Below are positions 24,755 through 33,253 of a stretch of 64,000 nt of DNA, one piece after another (within the stretch, counting starts at the first letter, position 1; each line of letters starts with the position of its first letter). The notes under the pieces are model-generated. The model was not told the origin of the DNA and searched no databases. It worked only from the letters and a program-made list of their open reading frames with translations. The DNA comes from Alphaproteobacteria bacterium (GTDB lineage: Bacteria > Pseudomonadota > Alphaproteobacteria > UBA6615): positions 62,001-126,000 of the forward strand of contig JBDXCV010000013.1 of assembly GCA_039980135.1 (NCBI GenBank), read 5' to 3'. Both the position numbers and the translations under genes were made by a program.

Positions 24755-27493
24755 ATGACGAATCTCGAGAAGACATACGCGCCCGCCGAAATTGAGTCGC
24801 GTCTCTATGATCAGTGGGAGGCCGCCGGTGCCTTCGCCTGCGGTCGCACGGAGAATGCGACCTACACGATCGTCATACCGCCGCCCAATGTGACGGGCAG
24901 CCTGCATATGGGCCATGCCCTCAACAACACGTTACAGGACTTGCTGGTCCGCTGGCGGCGCATGCAGGGCTACGACACGCTGTGGCAACCGGGAACGGAC
25001 CATGCCGGCATCGCGACCCAGATGCTGGTCGAGCGCCAGCTCGCCGAAGATGGCATCCGGCTCGACCGGGGCCGCGCGCTGGAAGACGCAAACGAAGATC
25101 TGATCGGGCGCGAGGAATTCCTCGAAAAGGTCTGGGCGTGGAAGGAAGAGTCCGGCGGCACGATCATCAACCAGCTCATGCGGCTGGGCGCCTCATGCGA
25201 TTGGTCGCGCGAGCGCTTCACCATGGACGAGGGCCTTTCGAAGGCCGTCCTCAAGGTCTTCGTTGAACTGCACAGCCAGGGGTTGATCTTCAAGGACAAG
25301 CGCCTTGTGAACTGGGACCCGAAGCTGCACACAGCCATCTCGGATCTCGAAGTCGTGCAGAAAGAGGTGGACAGCCATCTCTGGTATTTCCGTTATCCGA
25401 TCGAGGGCGAACCCGACCGTTTCGTGACGGTTGCAACGACGCGTCCGGAAACCATGCTGGGCGATACAGGCGTTGCGGTGCATCCGGACGATGAGCGCTT
25501 CCAGGACATCATCGGCAAGAATGCGATCCTGCCGATCGCCGGTCGCAAGATCAAAATCGTCGCCGACAGCTATGCGGACCCGGAGCAGGGCTCGGGCGCA
25601 GTGAAAATCACGCCGGCCCATGACTTCAACGATTTCGAGGTCGGCCGCCGCTCCGGGTTGGGCATGATCAATGTGTTCGATGCCTCGGCCATGGTTGCCA
25701 TCGACACCGACGAGTTCCGCACGGATACAGAAGACTCGGACTGGGGCGATCCGGATGCCGCAATTACCGCCTATAACGGGCTCGATCGGTTCGAGGCGCG
25801 CGAGAAGATCGTCGCCGAGATGGAAACACGCGGACTGGTCGCCGAGATCGAGGCGAACCGGCACATGGTGCCGTTTGGTGATCGCTCCGATGTGGTGATC
25901 GAGCCCTGGCTGACAGACCAATGGTATGTGGATGCGGAGACTCTCGCAAAGCCGGCCATCGCCGCGGTGGAGAAGGGCGACACGAAGTTTGTGCCGGAGA
26001 ACTGGTCGAAGACCTATTTCGAGTGGTTGCGAAACATTCAGCCCTGGTGCATCTCGCGCCAGCTCTGGTGGGGCCACCAGATTCCCGCATGGTACGGCCC
26101 CGATGACGAAATCTTCGTTGCCGAAAGCGAGGAAGCCGCAATGGCTGCCGCCGAGGCCCATTACGGCAAGGCAGTTCTGCTCACCCGCGACCCGGACGTG
26201 CTCGATACCTGGTTCTCGTCGGCGCTCTGGCCGTTCTCCACCATGGGATGGCCCGATGAGACCCCCGAGGTTGCGCGTTATTATCCGACCAGCGTCCTGA
26301 TCACGGGCTTCGACATCATCTTCTTCTGGGTCGCCCGGATGATGATGTTCGGTCTGCATTTCATGGATGAGGTTCCGTTCGCCGACGTCTATATCCACGC
26401 GCTTGTCCGCGACGAGAAGGGTGCGAAGATGTCCAAGTCCAAGGGCAACGTCATGGACCCGCTCGAGGTGATCGACGAGTTCGGGGCGGACGCGCTGCGC
26501 TTCACGCTCACGTCGATGGCGGCCATGGGCCGCGACATCAAGCTGGCCAACAACCGGGTTCAGGGCTACCGGAATTTCGGCACCAAGCTCTGGAACGCCG
26601 CGCGATTCTGTCAGATGAACGAGTGCGCCGCACCGGGCCCGGACTTCGACCCGGCCAATGTCGAACTGACGCTCAACAAATGGATCACCAGCGGGGTGGC
26701 AGAAACGACGGCCGCGGTAACCCAGGCACTCGAGGAGTATCGCTTCGATCAGGCAGCCGGCGCGATCTACCAGTTCACCTGGCACACCTTCTGCGACTGG
26801 TATGTCGAGTTCGCCAAGCCAGTCTTCCAGGGTGACGACGAAGCGGCGAAGGCCGAGACCCGTGCGGTGGCCGGATGGACACTGCAGCAGATCCTGCGAA
26901 TTCTGCACCCGTTCATGCCGTTCATCACCGAGGAGTTGTGGCAGCATTTCGGCGATGATGAAGGCATGCTGATCCACGCCGCATGGCCAGCCAACGACAT
27001 CGCGCCGGTGGACGCCGATGCCAAGGCCGAGCTCGACTGGGTGGTGCAATTCATCACCGAAGTACGCGCGGTGCGCAACGAAGTGAATGTGCCGGGCGGC
27101 GCGAAAATTCCGGCGATCCTGCGCGATGCTTCCGAAGAGACGCTGGCGCGCCTGGGGCGCAACCGCGATCAGATTCTGCGGCTCGCGCGTCTGGAGGATG
27201 TCGCGGTCGGCGCGGACCTGCCCGAGGGTGCGGTCCAGATCGTGCTCAACGAGGCGACGCTGGCGTTGCCGCTGGCCGACATCATCGATTTGGGGGCCGA
27301 GCGCGCCCGGCTGGCGAGGGAGATCGCCAAGCAGGACAAGGAGATTTCAGGCATCGACAAGAAGCTGGCGAACGAGAAGTTCCTCGCCAATGCACCGGAA
27401 GCGGTGGTCGCCGAACAGCATGAGCGCCGCGCCGATGCGGCCGACGCAAAATCCAAGCTCAAAGGCGCTCTCGAACGTTTGAGTGGTGCCTGA
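24755..27493 (+). CDS. valS: Valyl-tRNA synthetase
   Basis: This class I synthetase has about 912 residues. The HIGH motif appears as PPNVTGSLHMGHALNN near residue 45 and the KMSKS loop as KGAKMSKSKGN near residue 560. The editing (CP1) domain contains TTRPETMLGDTGVAVHPDD. The C-terminal coiled-coil arm (ARLAREIAKQDKEISG onward) is complete. It charges tRNA-Val and edits threonine. ATG at 24755 gives MTNLEKTY, matching the usual start; ATG at 24737 is possible. No T-box or obvious leader precedes it. Confidence 0.97.
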   Translation: MTNLEKTYAPAEIESRLYDQWEAAGAFACGRTENATYTIVIPPPNVTGSLHMGHALNNTLQDLLVRWRRMQGYDTLWQPGTDHAGIATQMLVERQLAEDGIRLDRGRALEDANEDLIGREEFLEKVWAWKEESGGTIINQLMRLGASCDWSRERFTMDEGLSKAVLKVFVELHSQGLIFKDKRLVNWDPKLHTAISDLEVVQKEVDSHLWYFRYPIEGEPDRFVTVATTRPETMLGDTGVAVHPDDERFQDIIGKNAILPIAGRKIKIVADSYADPEQGSGAVKITPAHDFNDFEVGRRSGLGMINVFDASAMVAIDTDEFRTDTEDSDWGDPDAAITAYNGLDRFEAREKIVAEMETRGLVAEIEANRHMVPFGDRSDVVIEPWLTDQWYVDAETLAKPAIAAVEKGDTKFVPENWSKTYFEWLRNIQPWCISRQLWWGHQIPAWYGPDDEIFVAESEEAAMAAAEAHYGKAVLLTRDPDVLDTWFSSALWPFSTMGWPDETPEVARYYPTSVLITGFDIIFFWVARMMMFGLHFMDEVPFADVYIHALVRDEKGAKMSKSKGNVMDPLEVIDEFGADALRFTLTSMAAMGRDIKLANNRVQGYRNFGTKLWNAARFCQMNECAAPGPDFDPANVELTLNKWITSGVAETTAAVTQALEEYRFDQAAGAIYQFTWHTFCDWYVEFAKPVFQGDDEAAKAETRAVAGWTLQQILRILHPFMPFITEELWQHFGDDEGMLIHAAWPANDIAPVDADAKAELDWVVQFITEVRAVRNEVNVPGGAKIPAILRDASEETLARLGRNRDQILRLARLEDVAVGADLPEGAVQIVLNEATLALPLADIIDLGAERARLAREIAKQDKEISGIDKKLANEKFLANAPEAVVAEQHERRADAADAKSKLKGALERLSGA

Positions 27494-27531
27494 TACGATC
27501 GGATTTTGGTCACTTCACCGGAGCCTGATCG

Positions 27532-28134
27532 ATGCCGCATATACCCGCACTCAAGCGCGAAGACCTGCCGGAGCTTGAAGATTATTTCCTGCGTTCGGAC
27601 GACCGCATGGGGTTCGTTACGAACGCGCAGCTGACGATGGCCCACCGGCCGCCGATCTTCAAAGCCTTCGTCGAACTGGCCGCTGCGACGTTCCAGGAAT
27701 ACGGCAATGTCACGCCCGGGTTGAAGGCGCTGGTCGGAAACATTGCCAGCAAGACCGCCGGCTGCAGCTACTGCATGTCCCATACGGCGTCGAACGCCAT
27801 GCGCCCGGGCTACGACACCGACGAGGCCAAGGTTGCGGCGGTCTGGGAATATGAGACCAACCCGATGTTTTCGGACGCGGAGCGCGCCGCGCTGGAATTT
27901 GCTCAGTGTGCGGCTTCGGTGCCGAACCTCGTGACGGCGGATCACATTGCGCGGCTGCGCGAACATTTCACGGACGCGGAAATCGTAGAGATCAACGCGG
28001 TCGTTGCCTTCTACGGTTTCCTCAACCGCTGGAACGACAGCATGGCCACAGAGCTGGAAGGCGACATGCGCGACATCGGCGAGCGGTTGCTCGGCGACAA
28101 GGGCTGGACCGTCGGCAAGCACGCGGCCGAATAA
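27532..28134 (+). CDS. AhpD-like peroxidase-related protein (CMD family)
   Basis: This 200-residue helical protein has the redox motif CSYCMSHTASNA near residue 80, preceded by GNIASKTAG, and a following helix-rich region ending NRWNDSMATELE. The CxxC-x-x-His pattern is typical of AhpD-like thiol peroxidase-related proteins. It differs from the shorter AhpD-like protein at 5208 in having a second helical half. It sits between valS and ilvD, 38 bases after valS. IlvD carries an oxidant-sensitive Fe-S cluster, but a functional link is only a guess. Confidence 0.82.
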   Translation: MPHIPALKREDLPELEDYFLRSDDRMGFVTNAQLTMAHRPPIFKAFVELAAATFQEYGNVTPGLKALVGNIASKTAGCSYCMSHTASNAMRPGYDTDEAKVAAVWEYETNPMFSDAERAALEFAQCAASVPNLVTADHIARLREHFTDAEIVEINAVVAFYGFLNRWNDSMATELEGDMRDIGERLLGDKGWTVGKHAAE

Positions 28135-28233
28135 CACACCCGCGAATCTGGTCAGGTCCCACCGTCGCGGTTATGCTCCGCGGCGAACTCTCATTTATGG
28201 GCATCTGCCCGCATCAGACGAAGGAAACAGGTC

Positions 28234-29970
28234 ATGGACGGCAACACACCCGGCGGCGAGTGGGACAAATCGAAACTGCCGAGCCGCCACGTCTCGGTCG
28301 GCAATACCAGCGCACCGCATCGCGCGTTTTATTACGCGATGGGCATGACCGATGAGGAGATCAGGCAGCCCTTCGTCGGCGTCGTGACCACCTGGAACGA
28401 AGCAGCACCTTGTAACATCGCCCTGTCGCGTCAGGCCCAGGCGGCCAAGGAAGGCGTGCGCAAGGCGGGCGGCACGCCGCGCGAGTTCACGACCATCACC
28501 GTGACCGACGGCATCGCCATGGGCCATGACGGCATGCGCTCGTCGCTGGTCAGCCGCGAGGTGATCGCGGATTCGACCGAGCTGACCGTGCGCGGCCATT
28601 CCTATGATGCGCTCGTCGGGCTCGCGGGCTGCGACAAGTCGCTGCCCGGCCTGATGATGGCGATGATCCGGCTCAATGTGCCGTCGGTGTTCATGTATGG
28701 CGGCTCCATCCTGCCGGGCAAGTTCAAGGGCAAGGACGTCACCATCATCGACGTGTTCGAGGGTGTTGGGGCGAATGCCGCCGGCGCCATGTCCGACGAA
28801 GACCTGCTCGAGCTCGAATGCGCGGCCTGCCCGTCGGCGGGTGCGTGCGGCGGCCAGTTCACGGCCAACACCATGGCCTGCGTATCCGAGGCGATTGGTC
28901 TGGCACTGCCCCACTCGGCAGGAGCGCCGGCGGTCTACGAGACGCGCGACGACTATGCGGTCGCCAGCGGCAAGGCCGTGATGGAGTTGATCAAGAACCA
29001 GCTTCGCCCGCGCGATATCGTGACGCGCAAGGCGTTCGAGAACGCGGCGGCCATCGTGGCCGCGACCGGCGGATCGACAAATGCCGGCCTGCATTTGCCG
29101 GCAATGGCGGCCGAGGCGGGGATCGACTTCGATCTCATGGATGTCTGCGAAATCTTCCGCAAGACGCCCTACATCGCCGACCTCAAGCCGGGCGGGAAGT
29201 ATGTCGCCAAGGACATGTATGACATCGGCGGCGTTGGCCAGGTCATCAAGCAGCTGCTCGACGGCGGCTACATGCATGGCGACTGCATCACGGTCACGGG
29301 CAAGACCCTGGCCGAAAACTACGCCGACGTGGAACTGCCGGAGGGCCAGGACGTCGTGCGGCCGATCACCAACCCGATCTCGACCACCGGCGGTGTTGTC
29401 GGCCTGATGGGCAATCTCGCCCCGCAGGGCGCCATCGTGAAGATCGCCGGACTGGAGAAAATCCAGTTCACCGGTCCGGCCCGCGTGTTCGAGCGGGAGG
29501 AAGACTGCCTGCAGGCAGTGCTCAACCGTGAATATGAGGAAGGCGACGTGCTGGTCATCCGCAACGAGGGGCCGAAGGGCGGCCCGGGCATGCGCGAGAT
29601 GCTGTCCACGACGGGCGCGCTCTACGGCCAGGGCATGGGCGACAAGGTGGCACTGATCACCGACGGGCGCTTCTCCGGCGGCACGCGCGGCTTCTGCATC
29701 GGCCATGTGGGACCCGAGGCCGCGGTCGGCGGCCCGATCGGGCTGCTCAAGGACGGCGACACGATCATCATCGATGCCGAGGCGGGTACCTTGTTGGTCG
29801 ATCTGTCGGACGATGAACTGGATTCACGCCGCAAGGACTGGAAGCCCCACGAGAACAACTACCAGGCGGGCACCTTGTGGAAATACGCCCAGACGGTGGG
29901 CGATGCGCGATACGGCGCGATCACACATCCGGGAGCGAAGGCCGAAACCCACGTCTATGCCGACCTTTAG
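28234..29970 (+). CDS. ilvD: Dihydroxy-acid dehydratase
   Basis: This 578-residue IlvD/Edd-family enzyme has Fe-S cluster cysteines in APCN (near residue 55), AGCDKSLPG (near 130) and [16 protein letters not shown] (near 203). Later motifs are [14 protein letters not shown] and a C-terminal [24 protein letters not shown] with the catalytic Ser. It makes branched-chain 2-oxo acids for Val, Leu and Ile synthesis from dihydroxy acids. Some IlvD homologues act on sugar acids, but context gives no support for that. A ribosome site AAGGAA lies about 9 bases before the ATG. Confidence 0.93.
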   Translation: MDGNTPGGEWDKSKLPSRHVSVGNTSAPHRAFYYAMGMTDEEIRQPFVGVVTTWNEAAPCNIALSRQAQAAKEGVRKAGGTPREFTTITVTDGIAMGHDGMRSSLVSREVIADSTELTVRGHSYDALVGLAGCDKSLPGLMMAMIRLNVPSVFMYGGSILPGKFKGKDVTIIDVFEGVGANAAGAMSDEDLLELECAACPSAGACGGQFTANTMACVSEAIGLALPHSAGAPAVYETRDDYAVASGKAVMELIKNQLRPRDIVTRKAFENAAAIVAATGGSTNAGLHLPAMAAEAGIDFDLMDVCEIFRKTPYIADLKPGGKYVAKDMYDIGGVGQVIKQLLDGGYMHGDCITVTGKTLAENYADVELPEGQDVVRPITNPISTTGGVVGLMGNLAPQGAIVKIAGLEKIQFTGPARVFEREEDCLQAVLNREYEEGDVLVIRNEGPKGGPGMREMLSTTGALYGQGMGDKVALITDGRFSGGTRGFCIGHVGPEAAVGGPIGLLKDGDTIIIDAEAGTLLVDLSDDELDSRRKDWKPHENNYQAGTLWKYAQTVGDARYGAITHPGAKAETHVYADL

Positions 29971-30006
29971 GTGTTAGGGTCGCATCGCTAACAGCGGGAG
30001 ACCGAT

Positions 30007-30438
30007 ATGCTGCGCCGTTTGTTCGAAGGCTTGATCATGCTGGTGGTCGTCTGGGCGTTCCTGAACAGAATCGATTCCGGCATCGTTTCGGTCGTGATCT
30101 TGGTCGGTGCGGTGATCGCGCTCACTGCGTGGCGTATCCGCAACGTCTGGCAGCGTTACCAGATGCATCTGTTCGTGCAATCGCGCGCCCGTTCGGGCGA
30201 AAAACCGGCCGCGAACGCCGCCGTCGAGAACGAGATGCTGGCATTGCGCGGCCAGCAGCACGGCCGCGGTGTCGAACTGACCTTCTGGACCGGTTTCGTC
30301 ATGGGCGGCGCCATGACCCTCGACGCCCCGAACCCGGCCCATGCGGGTGACATGTACGATCTGGACAGCGTCGGCGGGGCCGACAGCGGCGGTGATATCG
30401 GCGGCAGTATCGGCGGCGGCCTCGGCGGAGACATGTAG
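30007..30438 (+). CDS. Small membrane protein with glycine-rich tail, unknown function
   Basis: This encodes 143 residues. Two hydrophobic helices near the N-terminus (LIMLVVVWAFL and IVSVVILVGAVIALTAW) are followed by a basic, Gln-rich soluble region and a short hydrophobic FWTGFVMGGAMTL. The tail is very Gly/Asp-rich with repeated GGD and GGS units. Such tails are usual at the end of TPM-domain membrane proteins, and the next gene, 12 bases on, encodes a TPM protein that lacks one. I do not recognise the domain itself. Confidence 0.65.
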   Translation: MLRRLFEGLIMLVVVWAFLNRIDSGIVSVVILVGAVIALTAWRIRNVWQRYQMHLFVQSRARSGEKPAANAAVENEMLALRGQQHGRGVELTFWTGFVMGGAMTLDAPNPAHAGDMYDLDSVGGADSGGDIGGSIGGGLGGDM

Positions 30439-30449
30439 CCAGCACGGAC

Positions 30450-31076
30450 GTGTTCAAACGAATACGAAATATTGCAGTTGCCGTCGCGCTCATTGGCGTG
30501 TGCGCAAATGCGAGTTTCGCACAATCGTCGTTTCCTGAAATGTCCGGTGCGGTCGTGGATGCTGCCGGGTTGCTTTCACCGCGAGACGAAGCAAATCTGA
30601 CGGCACTTCTGGAACATCATGAAACCGTCACGGGCGGACGGGTGATTGTTACCACGGTGCCCGACCTCGGTGGCCGGTCGATTGAGGCCTATGGCGCCGA
30701 TCTCGCCCATCACTGGAACATCTCGAAATATCCAAACAGCGCGATCTTGCTTGTCGCTGAAGCGGAGAGGCGTGTGCGACTGGAGTTCGGCCCCCCGGTG
30801 CGCGGCACCATGATCGACGTGCGCTCGAGCCAGATGGTCCAGCGGGTGATCCTGCCGGCCTTCCGCGCCGGGCGGTTCGACATCGGGCTGGAGACCGGCC
30901 TGGGTGAATTGTTTGTCATGCTGGAGGAGGGGGTCGAGCAGGCGTCCGACGAGGCCCGCCATCTGTCCGAGCTCATTGTCGACAAGCGGATGCTGTTGCC
31001 TGCGGGGATGTTGGCGCTGTTGCTGGTCCTATGCGTGCTTGGACGCAGGCCGTGCGGGCGATTGCGTTCACGATAA
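30450..31076 (+). CDS. TPM-domain exported membrane protein
   Basis: This encodes 208 residues from a GTG start. A signal peptide (cleavage after ANASFA) is followed by a TPM domain: GAVVDAAGLLSPRDEANLTALLEHHE, then VIVTTVPDLGG, SAILLVAEAERRVRLEFG and the helix RFDIGLETGLGELF. One transmembrane helix lies near the end (AGMLALLLVLCVLG), then a basic tail. TPM proteins are implicated in photosystem repair in plants and in unknown envelope processes in bacteria. It appears to be cotranscribed with the upstream Gly-rich-tail membrane protein. Confidence 0.85.
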   Translation: MFKRIRNIAVAVALIGVCANASFAQSSFPEMSGAVVDAAGLLSPRDEANLTALLEHHETVTGGRVIVTTVPDLGGRSIEAYGADLAHHWNISKYPNSAILLVAEAERRVRLEFGPPVRGTMIDVRSSQMVQRVILPAFRAGRFDIGLETGLGELFVMLEEGVEQASDEARHLSELIVDKRMLLPAGMLALLLVLCVLGRRPCGRLRSR

Positions 31077-31094
31077 TTACTAGTTACCAACACC

Positions 31095-31184
31095 GTCATG
31101 CCCGCACTTGTTGCGTGCGGGCATCCACGTCTCTAAGCCACGTAAAGCGACCACGTGGATGGCCGGATCGAGTCCGACCATGAC
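31095..31184. repeat. Composite palindromic intergenic repeat (REP/BIME-like), copy 1
   Basis: About 90 bases are bounded by GTCATG and CATGAC. Each end forms its own hairpin (GCCCGCAC/GTGCGGGC at the left, GGCCGGA/TCCGACC at the right), and the internal CCACGT/ACGTGG segments also pair. The same architecture recurs at 61661-61739. It lies in the convergent gap after the TPM gene and may act as a bidirectional terminator or mRNA stabiliser. Confidence 0.7.
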
Positions 31185-31202
31185 GAATTATAAGAGATGT
31201 AG

Positions 31203-31223
31203 GGGCGGGTCTGTGACCCGCCC
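31203..31223. repeat. GGGCGGGT/ACCCGCCC hairpin, intergenic
   Basis: An 8-bp perfect stem, GGGCGGGT pairing with ACCCGCCC around a CTGTG loop, lies 16 bases beyond the stop of the NIPSNAP gene. No T-run follows on either strand, so it looks like a palindromic repeat unit rather than a standard terminator. Confidence 0.5.
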
Positions 31224-31238
31224 GCAACCGTTGTGAAA

Positions 31239-31562
31239 CTACTGAACGGAAGATTTCTTGTTCGGCACGATCCGCTGGACCTGGATCTTCTCCCGGTCGA
31301 TCAGCTTGCCCACGCGCGGCGAGATTTCATTCACCCAGTGAGGGTCTTCGTACACGGCCTTGTAGAGCCGCACGCGTTCCTTCTCGGAGTTGAACCGGCG
31401 CATCCAGACGAAAACGGAATCGTCGGTCTCGCCGTGCCATGAGCCGCAGATCACCATGCCCTTGCCGATCTGGAAGGGGGCGATCTCCTCGTCGAAGATC
31501 TTCAGCCAGTCCTTCATCTTGTTGCGGCGGATCTTGTATTGCCGGAGTTCGAAAAACGCCAT
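31239..31562 (-). CDS. NIPSNAP-family protein
   Basis: This 107-residue single-domain protein has a dimeric alpha/beta-barrel fold. It begins FFELRQYKIRRNKM, the usual NIPSNAP first strand and helix, then has GSWHGETDDSVFVWMRRFNS and the helix EKERVRLYKAVYEDPHW. The molecular role of NIPSNAP proteins in bacteria is unknown. It is the last gene of a leftward set with a small membrane protein and two 2OG oxygenases. An AGGAG ribosome site lies ahead of the ATG. Confidence 0.85.
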   Translation of the reverse strand: MAFFELRQYKIRRNKMKDWLKIFDEEIAPFQIGKGMVICGSWHGETDDSVFVWMRRFNSEKERVRLYKAVYEDPHWVNEISPRVGKLIDREKIQVQRIVPNKKSSVQ

Positions 31563-31663
31563 TTGATAGGTCTCCTCGGAGTTGGATTATTCTGTTTATC
31601 GTTGCCCGAAACTATAAGCCGAACATGCCGGTGGTCACCACCGCTGCGGCGCGGATCACACCG

Positions 31664-32068
31664 TCAATTGAACCCGAGTAGCACCGGCCCGGCAAAGGCC
31701 TGAATGAAGCTCGCGACCAGCAGCATCACGTAGAACGGCGCCAGCGCGCCGACGATCGTCGGCTCCAGGATCCTGCGGAACTGAGACTTCGGGCGGGTGT
31801 CGTCCGTAGTCTGGAAGGCACAATAAATCACCGGATAGGTCATCAGAACCAGGACGAACAATCCGCCGTTGATCAGGACCGCACGCGTGACCTGGAGCGC
31901 CATCGACGGGCTGTCGGGCCAGGTCAGGAACAGGAACATGCCGATCGCGAAAACCCAGAAGGCGATCCCGTAGGCGATCAGAGAGGTGCGGTAGCCCCGC
32001 CTGCCGAGATACAGGTCGAGAATGAACCGGAGATAGCGATTTGAGGGGTTGATGGGAGTCCGTCTCAT
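31664..32068 (-). CDS. Small integral membrane protein, unknown function
   Basis: This encodes about 134 residues. After a basic start (MRRTPINPSNRYLRFILDLYLGR) there are three to four hydrophobic helices: TSLIAYGIAFWVFAIGMFLFL, VLINGGLFVLVLMTYPVIY and IVGALAPFYVMLLVASFIQAFAG. I start it at the ATG at 32068, because longer readings would run through the oxygenase gene upstream. I recognise no family. It lies 33 bases downstream of the oxygenase gene and before a NIPSNAP gene, so it is probably part of that transcript. Confidence 0.65.
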   Translation of the reverse strand: MRRTPINPSNRYLRFILDLYLGRRGYRTSLIAYGIAFWVFAIGMFLFLTWPDSPSMALQVTRAVLINGGLFVLVLMTYPVIYCAFQTTDDTRPKSQFRRILEPTIVGALAPFYVMLLVASFIQAFAGPVLLGFN

Positions 32069-32100
32069 GCAGGCAGCGCGTCGTCGAGCATGACGTGCAC

Positions 32101-33165
32101 TCAGGCCGAGACGTTGTTGTCGTCGGAGACCTTGAGCTTGCCGTAATGGGTGTAGGACCGCTTCATGTACCAGTCGAAATATTCCCAATAGGTCATGGGT
32201 TCGTATTGCGGCGGGTTGTCGGCGCTCACGCAGGTCGGCAGGCAATCGCCCGGCGTGTCGAAGCCGGGATTGACGAAACAGGCAAACGAATAGCGATCAT
32301 TCTCCGTCGGTGGCACCACCCGGTGGGGCGTTGCGCGGAACCGGTTGTTGGTCCAGCGTTCGAAGAAGTAGCCCATGTTCACCATCACCGCGTCGTCGGG
32401 CAGGTCGGGCCAGAACCAGGTCTCGCCGTCGGCATCGAGAATCTGGATGCCTTCCTCCTTCGCCGGGGGCAGGTAAGTATTGAAACCTGTGTCGCAATGG
32501 GCGTTCGAGCCCATTTCGCCGTCGTCCAGATCGTTCTTGGGGCCGTATTTTGCCACCCGGAAATACGTGTAGCTCTGCTCGAAGAACGGGTTGAAGAAGT
32601 CGGCCTCCAGCTCCAGCGAACGCGCCCAGACCGGCAGCATGGATTTTCCCAATTCGGTAATCCGCGCCATGTAGTTCTGCGCCGTCGCCTTGAAGCCGGG
32701 CACCACGTCTTCCGGCAGCCACGGGCAGGCGCCGTAGAATTTCTTGCCGGCGATCACGTCGGGATGGTCGGCAGGATAATCCGTGGCGAGCACCAGGCAC
32801 TCGACCGTGTTCAGCTTCTTCGACTGGTGAAACTTCGAATGGGTCGTCAGGCCGCCGCGCGCCGGGACATATCCCTTCTGATCCTGGGTGACCTTTACCT
32901 GCATTTTGGTCTCGAGCGGCAGATCGTGGAATTGCCTGGCGGCGTCGTGCATGCCGCCGATCAACTCGGGCTCGAGGCCGTGATTGACGATACACAGGAA
33001 GCCCAGGCTCTCCCAGACGTCGCGCCACTGGCCGGCGACTTCCTCGATCGCGGTGGCGTCACCCAAACGCGCCTTGCCCACATCGATGACGGGCAGTGCC
33101 TTGCGCGGCACATCGCGCACAGAGCGCGCAAACTCGGATTCGTTGGTGTCTTGGGCGAGTGACAT
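32101..33165 (-). CDS. 2-oxoglutarate/Fe(II) oxygenase, isopenicillin N synthase family (copy A)
   Basis: This 354-residue enzyme has iron ligands His223 and Asp225 (NAHCDTGF) and His281 (ATPHRVV), with Arg291-x-Ser293 (RYSFACF) for 2-oxoglutarate. The N-terminal substrate region has PVIDVGKARL and LGFLCIVNHGLEPEL. An upstream paralogue (start at 34300) aligns without gaps over the first 300 residues at about 79 per cent identity, so this is a recent tandem duplication. The C-terminal 50 residues differ. Members oxidise small molecules such as peptides, flavonoids or ethylene precursors; the substrate is unknown. Confidence 0.9.
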   Translation of the reverse strand: MSLAQDTNESEFARSVRDVPRKALPVIDVGKARLGDATAIEEVAGQWRDVWESLGFLCIVNHGLEPELIGGMHDAARQFHDLPLETKMQVKVTQDQKGYVPARGGLTTHSKFHQSKKLNTVECLVLATDYPADHPDVIAGKKFYGACPWLPEDVVPGFKATAQNYMARITELGKSMLPVWARSLELEADFFNPFFEQSYTYFRVAKYGPKNDLDDGEMGSNAHCDTGFNTYLPPAKEEGIQILDADGETWFWPDLPDDAVMVNMGYFFERWTNNRFRATPHRVVPPTENDRYSFACFVNPGFDTPGDCLPTCVSADNPPQYEPMTYWEYFDWYMKRSYTHYGKLKVSDDNNVSA

Positions 33166-33253
33166 GCGGATCTCCCTTTGGCGGTCAGTATAACGCCGGG
33201 CGCCTAAGACGCACCAGACGCCGTCCGTCAGGCCGTGACGATATGGTCGCTGG

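Noticed and set aside
25193-27049. A 618-codon open frame on the minus strand inside valS
   Set aside because: It is an antisense shadow of the valyl-tRNA synthetase gene, kept open by high GC at third positions; it has no recognisable domain.
28195-29706. A 503-codon minus-strand open frame opposite ilvD
   Set aside because: IlvD has all its Fe-S motifs on the plus strand; the opposite frame shows no domain and is His/Arg-rich noise.
31569-31660. A 15-codon minus-strand frame between the membrane-protein and NIPSNAP genes
   Set aside because: It is very short, starts at a GTG without a ribosome site, and shows no evidence of being translated.
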